Source of the DNA: Oxyruncus cristatus
Taxonomy: Eukaryota; Chordata; Aves; Passeriformes; Cotingidae
DNA length: 64,000 nt
Assembly (NCBI GenBank): GCA_013399855.1
Contig: VXAY01007012.1
Coordinates: 363,737-427,736 of the forward strand
Reading direction: 5' to 3'
In this document: positions 1 to 10,512 of the stretch, piece by piece
Layout of the letters: every line of letters begins with the position of its first letter
Numbering within the stretch: the stretch's first letter is position 1
Program-made: the position numbers and the translations under genes
Notes under the pieces: model-generated
What the model was told of the DNA's origin: nothing
Seen by the model: the letters and a program-made list of their open reading frames with translations, nothing else
The model's database searches: none

Positions 1-752
1 AGGGGTCACTTCCTCAGATAGGGCACATTTGCCTATCCCTTTTGAAGTCACAGCAAAGTCGTAGAAGATCATCCTGTCTGAAGTCAGGGTAACTCCACCA
101 AACAGCCCCAGGTGCAGAGCAGGCGCTTTCCAGGGCACTGGGAAGGCACAGAATCACCCATGGCTTCATCAGCGGGGTCTAAACTAGGAGATCAGGACAT
201 TGCCACTGGAAATACCGAAGGTATAAACTTCTCTTTTAAAAAACAGCCAAAAAAAAAAAAAAAAGGAAAAATTTCAGCATATGGAGACATGGGGGGCTGT
301 TAAGCCTGGTTGCATAAATGTCTTCTAAAGATGTCTGCATCAGTGATTGCTGGAGGCACAGGCACTTCATTTTTCTATAAGTAGTTTATTCTTCTCTTTA
401 AACATTTACTCTTGACTGCTGTTGGAAACAGGGCACTGGACCAAAAGGGTCCTCTGGCTTGACCTAATGTAGCCACTGTCACACACTTTGTGTTTAAAAC
501 CACATTAGCTATCACGATTTTTTAATGACACAACTAAAACTCTGATGTGAAAAGACTGAAATTCCTTTTAGAATGTATTAACTGGGATCTAATACATTTG
601 AACTTCTCTAAGTAATTTGCCCCAAAAAGGGTTCATCTTCCCTTTATTTAGACCTATTAGAAATGGAGATATTCACGTAGCTGAGAGCTACCATCAGCCC
701 CATCTACAGCCCTGGTAGGAAATGAGCCTTTTTAAGAGGCAATACCTCTGCA
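1..752. other. Unassigned non-coding sequence
   Basis: No gene, RNA or named repeat is recognisable. A run of 16 A lies at 249-264. The longest open frame is about 63 codons and has no familiar motif. Confidence 0.6.
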
Positions 753-780
753 GATCATAGATTCATAGAATATCCTGATG
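753..780 (-). repeat. Possible minute CR1 3' tail
   Basis: About 28 bases read as ATCATAGATTCATAGAATAT followed by CCTGATG. This resembles the extreme 3' end of an avian CR1 on the minus strand, the terminal octamers plus the first bases of the 3' UTR. Nothing downstream continues the element, so this would be an extremely 5'-truncated copy or a chance match. Confidence 0.35.
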
Positions 781-1801
781 TCTGTGTCAGCAAGATGCTT
801 TACAAAGGGTGAGCAGCTCAGACACAGCCATCACAGGGTGGGGGGGAGGCAAACCCTCCCCCAAGTGTCACCACTGACTTTTGGAAAAGCTACAGAAGCC
901 TGTGTTGGACCAGCCTGCTCTCCATGTGTCCTCCTGCCATCCATGCCCACACCAAGGACACACGGACTAAAATGGACCTGTTTGGACTTTCTGCCTCCAG
1001 ACAACCTTGGTGCTCAGGCAGAGCACAATTCCCAGTGCCCCCCTGCACACAAGTAACACTGGCTGTAGGCCAATCTGGACACAGTTTGGGGGGTACATCA
1101 GTCCTTCACCCATCAGTGGAACGATGGGATGATTTCTCCCCTTGAATCTCATCGAAAGCAGTGTGTCTCTCTGTTGAGGATCACCTGGGCTATTTCAGCA
1201 TCTGCTTTTGGATGAAGATGCCACTGTGGGCTGTTGGAGGCGTCAGAATGTGCTCTAATGACCCAGACATGGCTGGGAGTAAGGAGAAAAGCCAGCTGAC
1301 CCTCTGCCCAAGCAGGGAGCCAAGACAAGGCACGTGAGAGATGTATTTACTTACACACTTATTGATGTAGCAGAGAACAGCACTGCTGGAAACTGGACCG
1401 AGCCCATTACAAACAGTCCCACCAAACAAAACCCTTCTCCCTGCCCCCCTGGAAATGGGGAAAGGGGAGGCTGGATGAAGGGAATGCAGCAAATGCGAGA
1501 GGAGAAGGCAGACAGCCTGCCAAGGAAGGACGAAGAGGACAGGAAAACCACAGAAACTTTGGGGGAAGAGGGGGGTGAGCAGGATAACAGCGAGAAGCAA
1601 ACATTGGCCTCGGCAATTTTAAGAGACAGAGGAACTCAGAAGTAATTTTCATAAACTTTTAAATATAGCTTTAAATATTAGTAAAGCTTAAGCCAGTGCA
1701 CACAAAGGCAAGTTCCCTTTGAAAGAGTTCCAGAAAACCATGAAATGCTGTTGATAAGACTGTGCCAATTTGTAAAGCCTGCCACAATCTCTGGCTCACG
1801 T
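781..1801. other. Unassigned non-coding sequence with overlapping open frames
   Basis: Several frames of 60 to 136 codons overlap on both strands between 778 and 1652. None has a recognisable domain. Their mutual overlap points to chance openness in a moderately GC-rich, low-stop stretch rather than a gene. No repeat family was recognised. Confidence 0.55.
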
Positions 1802-2035
1802 TTTCTGCCTCTCTCTCTCTCTCCAATTCAGTCTCTTTCTCTCCTCTCCTCTCCTCTCCACTCCTCTCCTCTCCTCTNNNNNNNNNNNNNNNNNNNNNNN
1901 NNNNNNNNNNNNNNNNNNNNNNNNNNNNNNNNNNNNNNNNNNNNNNNNNNNNNNNNNNNNNNNNNNNNNNNNNNNNNNNNNNNNNNNNNNNNNNNNNNNN
2001 NTCTCCTCTCCTCTCCTCTCCTCTCCTCTCCTCTC
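1802..2035. repeat. Polypyrimidine satellite, (CT)n then (TCTCC)n
   Basis: A short CT dinucleotide run at about 1808-1823 is followed by TCTCC pentamers from about 1838, with one imperfect unit near 1859. The array is interrupted by unknown bases at 1878-2001 and resumes with clean pentamers to 2035. The true array length is uncertain because of the gap. Its purine complement is the same GGAGA motif seen at the far end of the window. Confidence 0.95.
1878..2001. other. Assembly gap (124 unknown bases)
   Basis: A run of N lies inside a pentamer satellite. Such arrays commonly fail to assemble, so the stated gap size may not equal the real length. Open frames read through this stretch are meaningless. 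Confidence 0.99.
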
Positions 2036-2615
2036 ATTTTTCTCATTCTTTCTCTCCTTTCAAAAGCTCACTGTGCTTTGAGTCAGAGGGGTTGCAGTGA
2101 CAACAACAAACAACAGCACAGATCTTTATTTCTGTAGCTGGAGCATCTTCTCAGCAAGGAGGAGAATGAGTGTAGTGTCCGTGTTTGATTGATTCAGTAA
2201 AAATAATGTCAAAAGTGGCATTTGCAGAGGCTGATAAAAGATTCTGATGGAAAGGGCCCAGTGGGGATAATGTAAGTAAACTCAAGCCAGGGTTTCTTAA
2301 CTTTTATTAGCAAATTGTGTTCAGCCTTAATTATGGGTTTGCCAGGGCCTGACACTTGTCAGTGTATTTACATGGAAAGATTGAAACGTTGATAAGGGTC
2401 TTTTTGAACTGAAGGGAAAATAAGTTCATCGTGGGGGGGATGGGAGAAGTCCCTCAGAAGGGGTTTTTGACAGGGTCTCTGTGTCATTATTATAATTTCT
2501 GAAGATTTTTTTTCTTTTTTTCTGTGTGAGGCATTACTTAGAGGATGTAGCTGGGAAGGTTTCGGTGTGCTTGGTGTTTTACATAGATTAAAAATATTTA
2601 CTAAGGGAGAATATT
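2036..2615. other. Unassigned non-coding sequence
   Basis: Unique-looking, AT-leaning DNA with a T-rich patch at about 2508-2522. No gene, RNA or repeat family is recognisable. Confidence 0.55.
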
Positions 2616-2723
2616 AGCAACCAGGTCTAGTGGAAGGTGTTCTCATCCATGGCAGGGGGCTTGGAACAAGATGATCTTTAAGGTCCCTTCCAACCCAAAC
2701 CCTTCTGTGATTCTATGATTCTA
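2616..2723 (+). mobile_element. CR1 LINE 3' fragment
   Basis: This is the final ~108 bases of a CR1 non-LTR retrotransposon in sense orientation. It holds the CCAGGTCTAGTGGAAGGTGT block, the GGTCCCTTCCAACCCAAAC block, and the terminal TTCTGTGATTCTATGATTCT octamers. Only the 3' UTR and tail remain, with no coding part. Severe 5' truncation is the norm for CR1. Confidence 0.93.
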
Positions 2724-3384
2724 CAAGTATAACTGAATAGGCAGTCAGAAGTCTGGCTGAACACAGACTGGAGGCACTCGAGGTCACACAACAGGACTGT
2801 GTCACATCAGCTGCCTACTCCAAGTTTCAAGTTTTTCTGCCAGACCAGTCTCCAGCTCACATCCCTCCTCCACGACCTCACGGGAAATTTTGCTCCTGCT
2901 TTTACGCCTCCTCTACTGTGTTTCTGTCCCAGCATCAGGTTGGTTCCTGTTCGCTCTGATCACCCAAGTGATAAAGTATGAGGAATGAAAAACAGATTAA
3001 AAATGTATTAAAATCCAATATAAGAAAGGCATTAACAAGAGGTGATTAAACTGAAGCTTGATCTTTCTGTGATATGAGTTCCCATAATCTCTCTCCCCTG
3101 GGTGGGGTGGTGGGGTGTGCCGCAGACTGGGAATTCTTTCGTAAAACTTTGATTTTGTCAGCTCCTGGAAGCCGACCCTGCCCATGGCCCAAGGTCCATT
3201 TAAGCAAGCTGGTGGGCTTCGAGCATTGTTAGAAAAAAATCTCTCAAGGTGATCAAAGAGTTTCACTCCAGTAAGTTCAAAGACCAGGTTTATGCTTTTC
3301 TCTTGGGACTTACTCTTTGGTGAAAAAAATTACTCGGAAAAATAAAATCATTTGTTCAAACAAGAGAGTTGGACACAAAAACTC
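2724..3384. other. Unassigned non-coding sequence
   Basis: No recognisable gene or repeat. The largest open frames (60 and 89 codons, opposite strands) have no familiar motif. Confidence 0.55.
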
Positions 3385-3437
3385 TTTTTTTGACTTTTTT
3401 TTTCTTTTTATTTTTTTCTTTTCTTTTTTTTTTTTTT
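3385..3437. repeat. T-rich low-complexity tract
   Basis: About 53 bases almost entirely of T, broken by single C, A and GAC interruptions. It could be the complement of an old poly(A) tail, but no retroposed source sequence is recognisable next to it. Confidence 0.9.
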
Positions 3438-3948
3438 ACTATTTGGAAATTTTGTGTGAATTTGACTTCATCCCTTTCTGAGACGTGACTATAGTTATTA
3501 GTCCAACAATTGCGGCGTTTCTGAGATGAACAGCCTCTCACAGCCAGCTCAGGGATTAATCCTGGAATTAAGCTTGGCTGCATGCAGCTACAGCCTGAAA
3601 AAGTCAGTTCATCTGCAGCAGCACCTCAGCACCCAGACCACACATAGCGTGGTGGACCAGGCTAAGGGGGATTACGGCGTATCCATCCCCTCTCACAAGA
3701 GCAAATCCTCTCCTATTATACCACAGTGACAACAGCTAAGTAAGATCCATTCATACAGAGGTCAAAAATTTCCTATTTTATGCCATTTTTGTTTTTCCAA
3801 AGAGAACCTGAACCAGCATGGAGAAGGTGACACTGCAGGCTACACCAGCTCCTGCTGGTCCTTATTATGGAGGCAAAGCTGGGAGGTGCAAAAAGGTGCT
3901 AAACTGATCCATCTCTGGGGACAAAGAAGGCACAGAAGAGAAAGCTGT
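3438..3948. other. Unassigned non-coding sequence
   Basis: No recognisable gene or repeat before the CR1 copy that follows. Confidence 0.55.
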
Positions 3949-4297
3949 GGAGACATCTTAGAGCCTCTTCCAGTATCTAAAGGGGCTACAAGAAAGCTGA
4001 AGAGGGACTTTTAGCAGGGACATGGAGTTGTAGGACAAGGGGGAATGGCTTCAAACTGAAAGAGGGCAGTTCAGATTAGATATAGGGAAGAAATTTTTAA
4101 CTATATGGGCAGTGAGACAGTGGAACAGGTTTTCTGGAGAAGCTGTGGCTGCCCCATCCCTGGAAGTGTTCAAGTCAAGGTTGAATGGGTGCTTGGAGCA
4201 ACCTGGTCTAATGGAAGGTGTCCCTGCCCATGGCAATTTTCTCAGAACTAGATCTTTAAGGTCTCTTCCAACACAAACTCTTCTAGGATTCTGTGAT
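3949..4297 (+). mobile_element. CR1 LINE 3' fragment (~350 bp)
   Basis: A sense-strand CR1 begins in the last part of the reverse-transcriptase ORF (GGGGCTACAAGAAAGCTG-type block). It runs through the RT C-terminal coding block (GGAACAGG, GAAGCTGTGG, CCCCATCCCTGGAAGTGTTC) into the 3' UTR (TGTCCCTGCCCATGG, GATCTTTAAGGTC) and ends in degraded TTCTAGGATTCTGTGAT octamers. Many substitutions and small indels show an inactive, moderately old copy. Open frames crossing it are relics of the CR1 ORF or its antisense. Confidence 0.95.
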
Positions 4298-4477
4298 GAC
4301 AAAGGAGCAAGGTGCAGGCGAGACCTTATCAGAGGACGAGTAAAAGCCATGTCAGCACCTGGTGATGTCCAGCCCCGTCCCCACCACCGTGCCCAACACA
4401 TCGTGCACCCACACCATCCAACCTCATCCCATGCCCGGGCAGGCTGGCCCAGCCCCGTTTGTCATGTAATGACTACC

Positions 4478-4509
4478 ATTGCACGACAAAGACATTGCAC
4501 GACAAAGAC
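4478..4509. repeat. Perfect 16-bp tandem duplication
   Basis: The unit ATTGCACGACAAAGAC occurs twice head to tail (4478-4493 and 4494-4509) without a mismatch. The identity suggests a recent replication-slippage event. No function is implied. Confidence 0.9.
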
Positions 4510-5610
4510 GTCTGAGGCAGCCACTTCCCCACCCTGCGTCACATGAGACTTCACACAATGGGTCAGGAGAAAGCACAGGAGCCTACCCTTTGCCTGGGGC
4601 TCCCAACTGTAATGTATAAGATAATTATAAGGCTCCTTTCACACAATGTGGAAATCTGGTGTGCATCTGTATCCCTCCTCTCCTCTGGGGCAAATGCAGC
4701 AGTCTTTTGACAGCCAGCAGCAACCCTCCCAGAAGATCACAAGCCCTCCAGAGAGGAACATTCTGTACCCAGTGCAAAGCCATGGTGAGGGCTGTGCGTG
4801 GCACAGTGCAACAGCACAAGAGACAGCCTGTGATCAGAGCTGCAAAAGTCAAAGATCCATTTTAATCCCCAGAGATCATTTGCCAGACGCATTAGGCTCA
4901 TTTTTTGTTGCCTCCTAAACAGCTACACGGACTTGTCCCAAAGGCAGGCTCAGCTCCATCTTCATAATAGGCCACTACTCCCTTCCACAAGCTCCTCCTC
5001 ATATAAAGACCTTTTATATCTTCAGTAACAGCCAACACTGGCATGGACCCAGCTCCTCACCTGGTCTCAATGTGTGTGGCTCTAACCGTGGGTGGTGTTC
5101 TGCTGATTTACACCAGTAAAAAAAGAAACCCAGGCTTCAACCACTACAGTGTCCCTACCAACTCTAGATTCCTGCAACTTGCAGGATATTAAAGGCCAGT
5201 ATGTCTAGACACATTAGACATGTGAGGACGTATTCAGTGCACATTGGGTGTGATGCCTCCATCAAAGCAGTTGAGCTTGGCATGAAATGATGGATGGCTC
5301 AGACTCCTCACAGTGAACTTCAGGCATTTACATGACCAAAGCTATCTTCATCCAGCTGCTCCTCTGGCCCTATCTGTCTCCTCTGTTGCCTAACCAAGAG
5401 GTGAGGGACTAAGCCTAGGATTTAGCTGTGCTCACAGCACTATGCAATAGGCCTTTGTCAAGCAGATGGGCCAAAGAGACGCAATTCCTAATCCCCGTGG
5501 ATTGGATTTTTCCTCTCTGATGTTACACTGCCTTTCATCCTCACCTCTTCCCCACAACGCACACACAACATCCAGAGAAAGCTAAAGAGAAGTTATCACT
5601 GCATAAAAAA
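4510..5610. other. Unassigned non-coding sequence
   Basis: No gene is recognised. The words CTGATTTACACCAGT near 5102-5117 resemble half of a palindromic old amniote repeat seen elsewhere in the window (see 29.6 and 35.2 kb), but the rest of such an element is not visible here. Confidence 0.5.
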
Positions 5611-5793
5611 TATCATAGAACCGTATAATGGTTCTTGGGTTTGAAGGGTCAGCAAAGTTCCAACTCCTCTGCTGTGGACAGGGGCACCTTCCACTAGCCC
5701 AGGTTGCTCCAAAGGCCTGTCCAACCTGGCCTTGAACACTTCCAGGGATGGGGCAGCCACAGCTTCTCTGGGCAACCTGTACCAGGACCTCCA
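5611..5793 (-). mobile_element. CR1 LINE 3' fragment, minus strand
   Basis: In plus-strand reading it begins with the tail (TATCATAGAACCGTATAATG). It then passes the 3' UTR (GGGGCACCTTCCACTAG, CCAGGTTGCTCCAAAG) and the end of the RT ORF (CTTCCAGGGATGGGGCAGCC, TTCTCTGGGCAACCTG). The element is therefore antisense and retains only about 180 bases. A short minus-strand frame across 5596-5811 carries the CR1-typical peptide GDAVAAPSLEVFKARLDRPL in slightly altered form, which is transposon-derived and not a host gene. Confidence 0.94.
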
Positions 5794-6220
5794 ATGACCT
5801 GATTGTTTCAATATCTGGGGGCAAAATGTTTATAAAGGACTTTAGGACAATTTCATGACAAACAATATAAAAGGGCACTGAATACTAAGATCTCCTCTAC
5901 CACCTCAGCAGTGGTCATGTTTCTAAAATGGGACACTTTGTTGTGCTTGTTATGGAAAGCATTTAATTCCCATTGTACAGCCAAGAGGGTCATAGTCTTC
6001 ACCCAAGCAATAGCTGTTCTAGGAAAAGGTCTCTCCCTTCCCCCTTCAAAGTCGCCTTTTCTATGAGTCCTGGAGATTGTATCAGTTACACCCTACGCTA
6101 TTTTGGTGTGTGTATTTGGTTTGGACTCTGCTCAAATATTTACCTAAGATCAGGAAGGCAAAAGGAAGACAAGGTTCAATGAACTACAACTCCTTTTCTT
6201 ACAAGAATTGCTCGCTGTTC
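5794..6220. other. Unassigned non-coding sequence
   Basis: No recognisable gene or repeat. Confidence 0.5.
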
Positions 6221-6302
6221 TGCTTTCTTTCTTTTTCTGTTCCTTTTATTTATTTATGTATTCTTCCCTCATTTCTTTCCTTCCTCTCTTCCTTCCTTCC
6301 CC
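6221..6302. repeat. Pyrimidine-rich low-complexity tract
   Basis: A mixture of TTTC, TTTA and TTCC words, including tandem TTCC near 6275-6300, forms a degenerate pyrimidine microsatellite. Confidence 0.8.
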
Positions 6303-8082
6303 TACAAAATCTACGGAAAACCTCTTTAACGATGCTGTAAATCATCAGATATTTGGTCCTCTGACTGACACCTAAGGATGCCCAGATGACCGTTTCTTAT
6401 TGTGAGTTTCTATTCCTGTCTTTCTATACCCAAAGATACATAGGAATTTTGTTTGATTCAGCATTTCATGGGCCCACACAGGGGGGACTTCACCGTGCCA
6501 GGTAACAAAGTAAAGATGCAGGGTGTGTAATCACTGAAGCCAAGAGGTCACCATGCAGCAGGCACAGCTGAGTCACTCTTCAAAGTCCATCTGTGTATAA
6601 AAATGAACATCTGACTCCGAAGCCAGACCCCTACCACTATGACCATCTCCAGTCTGAGCCTGTATGTTAAACCCAGACTTGCTTCATGGCTTAAGTTTAA
6701 TCACCAGCACACGTCTGTACTACAGACGTGATGGGCACAAATTGTTTCATTTCTCCCATGGCAAAATCACATGAGGGCACATTAATCAAGTGATCAGAGG
6801 TCTTCTTCCAGGATAGACCCAACACCACACAACGGATGGGGTATGCAGGCATCTTGAACAGCTCACTGAGCCTTGCTGTATAAAGTCCCCTGGAGTCCCC
6901 AAAGCTAGGTAAGAGAGGGCTGGCAGCTCCAGTTTGCTCTCTGACTTATTTCCTGAGATACAAAATAAATGTAGACAAAAAAAGCAGTAACAAAGGCCCG
7001 GCAGCTATCCAAAAATCCAGCTCTGACCCTGCTATTTAATCACAAGCAATAGGAGGGAAAGGAATGATGACTTTCTCCCTACCACTAGCTTTCCCGTTTC
7101 TCTTTCTTTCTCAAAACACCTACAAAGTGGAGGAAAGATTCAAGTTGCCTCATTCCAAACATTTCTTTTCTGCAGTGTCAAACAGCAAGATATGCCCGAA
7201 CCACTGGTGCTTCCACCAGCAGAATGTGTTTCCACGAAATACAGGTTCAGAGCCCAAAATTCCTTTCTGCAACATGAAACACGCTGCTCTCATGTTAAGG
7301 TATGCAGCAAACTAAAATGCAAAGGAGTATTGCCAGGATTAGCACAGAGTTTAAGGTGCAAAGGTCATCAGTGTTTAACTATAACTTTCCTGCAAAAGTC
7401 AACAGGGAAAAGTGAGTTGTGAAATAGAAGTAGGAGCAAGTCGTAAAAACTCGGAATTATTTGTATTTCTCTAGTCACCAGCACCAGGAGGACAATGTCT
7501 GATAGGAGTGCTCCTATAAAGAATATTCCACTGTATTATTGATCATGTTTGCAGTATTGGTGCAGCTTTGTAGGTGCCTATTTGCTGAAAAAGTGTCTGA
7601 CTGGAGGCATGTGATGTATGATTAAGTCTTGCTCCAGATTTGTAACAAAGGCCACCCACACCCTCTCAGACCCAGGCAGGTTTTCAGTGACCCCACTCAT
7701 GAAGTCTAAAATGCCTGGATGTGTCTGTAGGTTCCTCAGTCTACTGCACGGTCACTGGCTACAAAATTTGGTCCCCAGCAACCATGCTGGCTGCATATGT
7801 CATCTAAAGTCTTAGAGATAATTTGAATTATCTTAATCAATTCAGATAATACACCAATATACAATTACTTAGCCATTAATCTTCATTTCATTATAATCAC
7901 AATTTCTTATAATGTATTTGTTACTCAGTAGACTTTGGCTCAGTACCTAATGTTAACAGATTTTAACCTTTTGGAAATCACTACCTGCTCAACTGGATTA
8001 TTTGTTGATTATGTTCAATTTGGCATCTGGGTCAAATGGCATTTTCTGTGTTGTCTAAGTACATGACGATGTCAAAATTATT
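6303..8082. other. Unassigned non-coding sequence
   Basis: The only structure noted is a short perfect inverted repeat at 6710-6730. Open frames reach 83 codons without motifs. No transposon family was recognised. Confidence 0.5.
6710..6730. repeat. Perfect 9-bp inverted repeat with 3-base loop
   Basis: CACGTCTGT and its exact reverse complement ACAGACGTG are separated by ACT, giving a small stem-loop or dyad-symmetric protein site. A match of this size can occur by chance in 64 kb. Confidence 0.8.
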
Positions 8083-8101
8083 AAAAAAAAAAAAAAAAAA
8101 A
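8083..8101. repeat. Poly(A) tract (19 A)
   Basis: An uninterrupted mononucleotide run. No recognisable retrocopy precedes it. Confidence 0.95.
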
Positions 8102-9240
8102 GGAATGAGAAAGCCACAAATGGCAAATGCTCTCACTTATTTCAGGTGCTTTTGCCTGGCTGACGGATGAGCAATCAGAGCTATAGCACCCACTCTACTT
8201 TTTTCTTTCTTCTTTTCTGTACTAACAAAACCCCTTGAGGTATCCCGTATAAGCCCAGGACCAGCTTCTCCCACCTAAGGCACTAACAGGATCACCTAAT
8301 TTAAGCAGGTAGTTACTCTTGAGGTAAGATAGTGATAACCACAGAACAATTCAGATATGAGATAACATGAATTGCCCTTAGCAGGTGACTACTGAGCTCT
8401 GTTGACTGTAATCACCAAGTGACCATGCACCATGCCGCCAATTTAAGAACCTCTAGTAAGAATCTGCAGTTTGAAGAAGTTTGTTTGGGTCTAGAAGAAG
8501 AAGTCAAATAGGCAATTTTTACAAGGGCTGCCCTGCTGCGTGCAGCCAGCTCCAGCAAAGAACTCTGCAGCCTGATGTTTGTTTTGTGTGATACATACAC
8601 ATCAGCTGCCCCCTGGAGATAGTCAGACCAGAGTCCCACCAGATGAACATTCGCCCTCCATGCGATGTACAAGTGGGTTGAAGAAGAGAAAATGGGGTAA
8701 TAAATAAAATAAAGGCATGAGCAGTTCTTAGGTAATTGGGAATAGTAATGAATCATAACTGTCTAGCAGTTCACCAGCAAGTGCCCCACCAGTCTCGCTC
8801 ACCTTTAAGATTTATTGATGGCTTGCTGGTAACTTGGGAAATGAGCTTAGGCCAGGGGGAAATCAAACACATGCAGGTTCCCATCCTGGATTGAAAAGCT
8901 TGTGAGTTCATTGGGAAGGACAGATTTCAACACGCACTCGAGCTGGCTTTCTAATTCTGAAACCTTTGCTCTTACAACCCCTCTTTTCAAACCAGCATAC
9001 CTTTTGCCTGGATACTGACTTCAGCCTTCAACCACCTATTCTAGGGGTTCTGAACACCAAAGAAAGGGAATTCCCTTATCCCTTCAATGGACAACAGAAA
9101 TGAATGTCAAACTTTAACCTTTCTTCCATCCTCGGTCTTCAGACTGAAGATGTGGTGAAATTTGGAGGCAGAAATATGTCTGTATTCCAGTGGCTTATTG
9201 CTTCTGCCAGATGACTATTCTGCATTTGGCTCCAGAGCTT
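8102..9240. other. Unassigned non-coding sequence
   Basis: No gene or repeat recognised. A minus-strand frame of 114 codons at 8412-8756 has no familiar domain and is probably chance. Confidence 0.5.
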
Positions 9241-9271
9241 ACACACACACACACAGACACACACACACACA
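9241..9271. repeat. (AC)n microsatellite
   Basis: About 15 AC units with one G interruption at 9256. This is a likely length-polymorphic marker. Confidence 0.97.
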
Positions 9272-10498
9272 TCAGGAAGTAGAAGATGTGAAGAGAACCA
9301 AGAGAGCTGAGAAACGGAAAGATCAATCGCTAATCCCCAGAAAGTATCGTTTGTGGGCAGCATGGCTAAGTTTAGAAATCAAAACCTATTTCCCACAAAA
9401 TAATCGTCACTAGAACAAAAAAGCCCGCAGCATAAATTATTTCCTTTGGACCCTTATAATGCAGAAATGCTATTTTTTGACTCTAATGTATCACTCGTGT
9501 TTCCAAACTGTGTCCAAGTCCTTCATATCACCACAGTATTAGATAGAGGTTATTCCTCTCACTGTGGAGTTCACTGCAGATACAGTATCTACATCGACAT
9601 CATGGTTTCTACCTAGCAAATTAATTCAGAGCATGTCGGCAGTGCGTAATTTTTTCCTCCTTTCTTCTCTCATATTTTCTTTGTGTTTATTTCTGATTCA
9701 GTTATCACTAAAATACACATTTTAATTGTATTGTACAAGATTCAAACTTCCCCGGCTTTGAACATTCACATAAACATTTTCACTCAACTTACCTTCACAC
9801 CGCCTGGAATCCTTGCTGAATGTTGGACTGCCTGTCTAAATTATGCAACACAGAGGATTTTTTTCCAAATATTCACACAATTTTTTTAATGCTCATATAC
9901 CTCACAGGCATGCTACACACACACATTTCTAATATAGAGGTATATAGATATAATGCATATATTTTATATATAATGTATTGATACCTAGATGGATTGTTTA
10001 GACATACATATGTATTGAATAACGACATAGATCTAAAGAATAATTAAGAAGCTGAGCTGTAATAGCAAGGGCTCTTTGCTTGTGAGACCTCTAACTGTAT
10101 CTGTCCACACCTGGGTACACAAGTCACCACATAAAGTAATAAAAATCTCCTATAGATACACCTATTTTTCATTGTCATTCTTCACATGTGCCCTAGACAG
10201 AAACTTTACAAAAAGCCAAGATCAAAGCCTGTCCAAAGCCTGTTTATTTCACTGGACATTGATTAAAACATAGAGGCTCTGATGATGGGGGGAAACGGGT
10301 TTTTGTATGAATCAGCAAGAACGTTTGTGGGTTTAAGAAACCCACTATGACAAGGTGGAAGGCAGGTAGGTTGGTAGGTGGAGAGACAGGCACACAGAGT
10401 TTTCTGCAGCGACTCTGGAAATTTTATTGATTTTCACTCAAGCAGTATTACACCAGTGTTCAGCACCCCATGGAAGCACACCGTATCAATTCATCTCT
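9272..10498. other. Unassigned non-coding sequence, AT-rich in part
   Basis: A TATATA-rich low-complexity patch lies at about 9931-9980. No gene or transposon is recognised. Confidence 0.5.
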
Positions 10499-10512
10499 CT
10501 ATCTATCTATTC
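10499..10512. repeat. Very short (TATC)n run
   Basis: Three or so TATC units follow a CT-rich stretch. Confidence 0.6.

Noticed and set aside
1190..1652. Minus- and plus-strand frames of 81-136 codons
   Set aside because: They overlap each other fully on opposite strands and have no recognised motif.
1745..2137. 130-codon open frame across the pyrimidine satellite
   Set aside because: It is read through 124 unknown bases and a pentamer repeat, so the frame is not real.
8083..8101. Poly(A) tracts (also 21004, 21235, 40676) as processed-pseudogene tails
   Set aside because: No recognisable mRNA-like sequence or flanking target duplication was seen. They are treated as simple repeats.
9139..9413. 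Open frames through the (AC)n repeat
   Set aside because: The frames are kept open by the dinucleotide repeat, and the peptides are runs of CV or TH.
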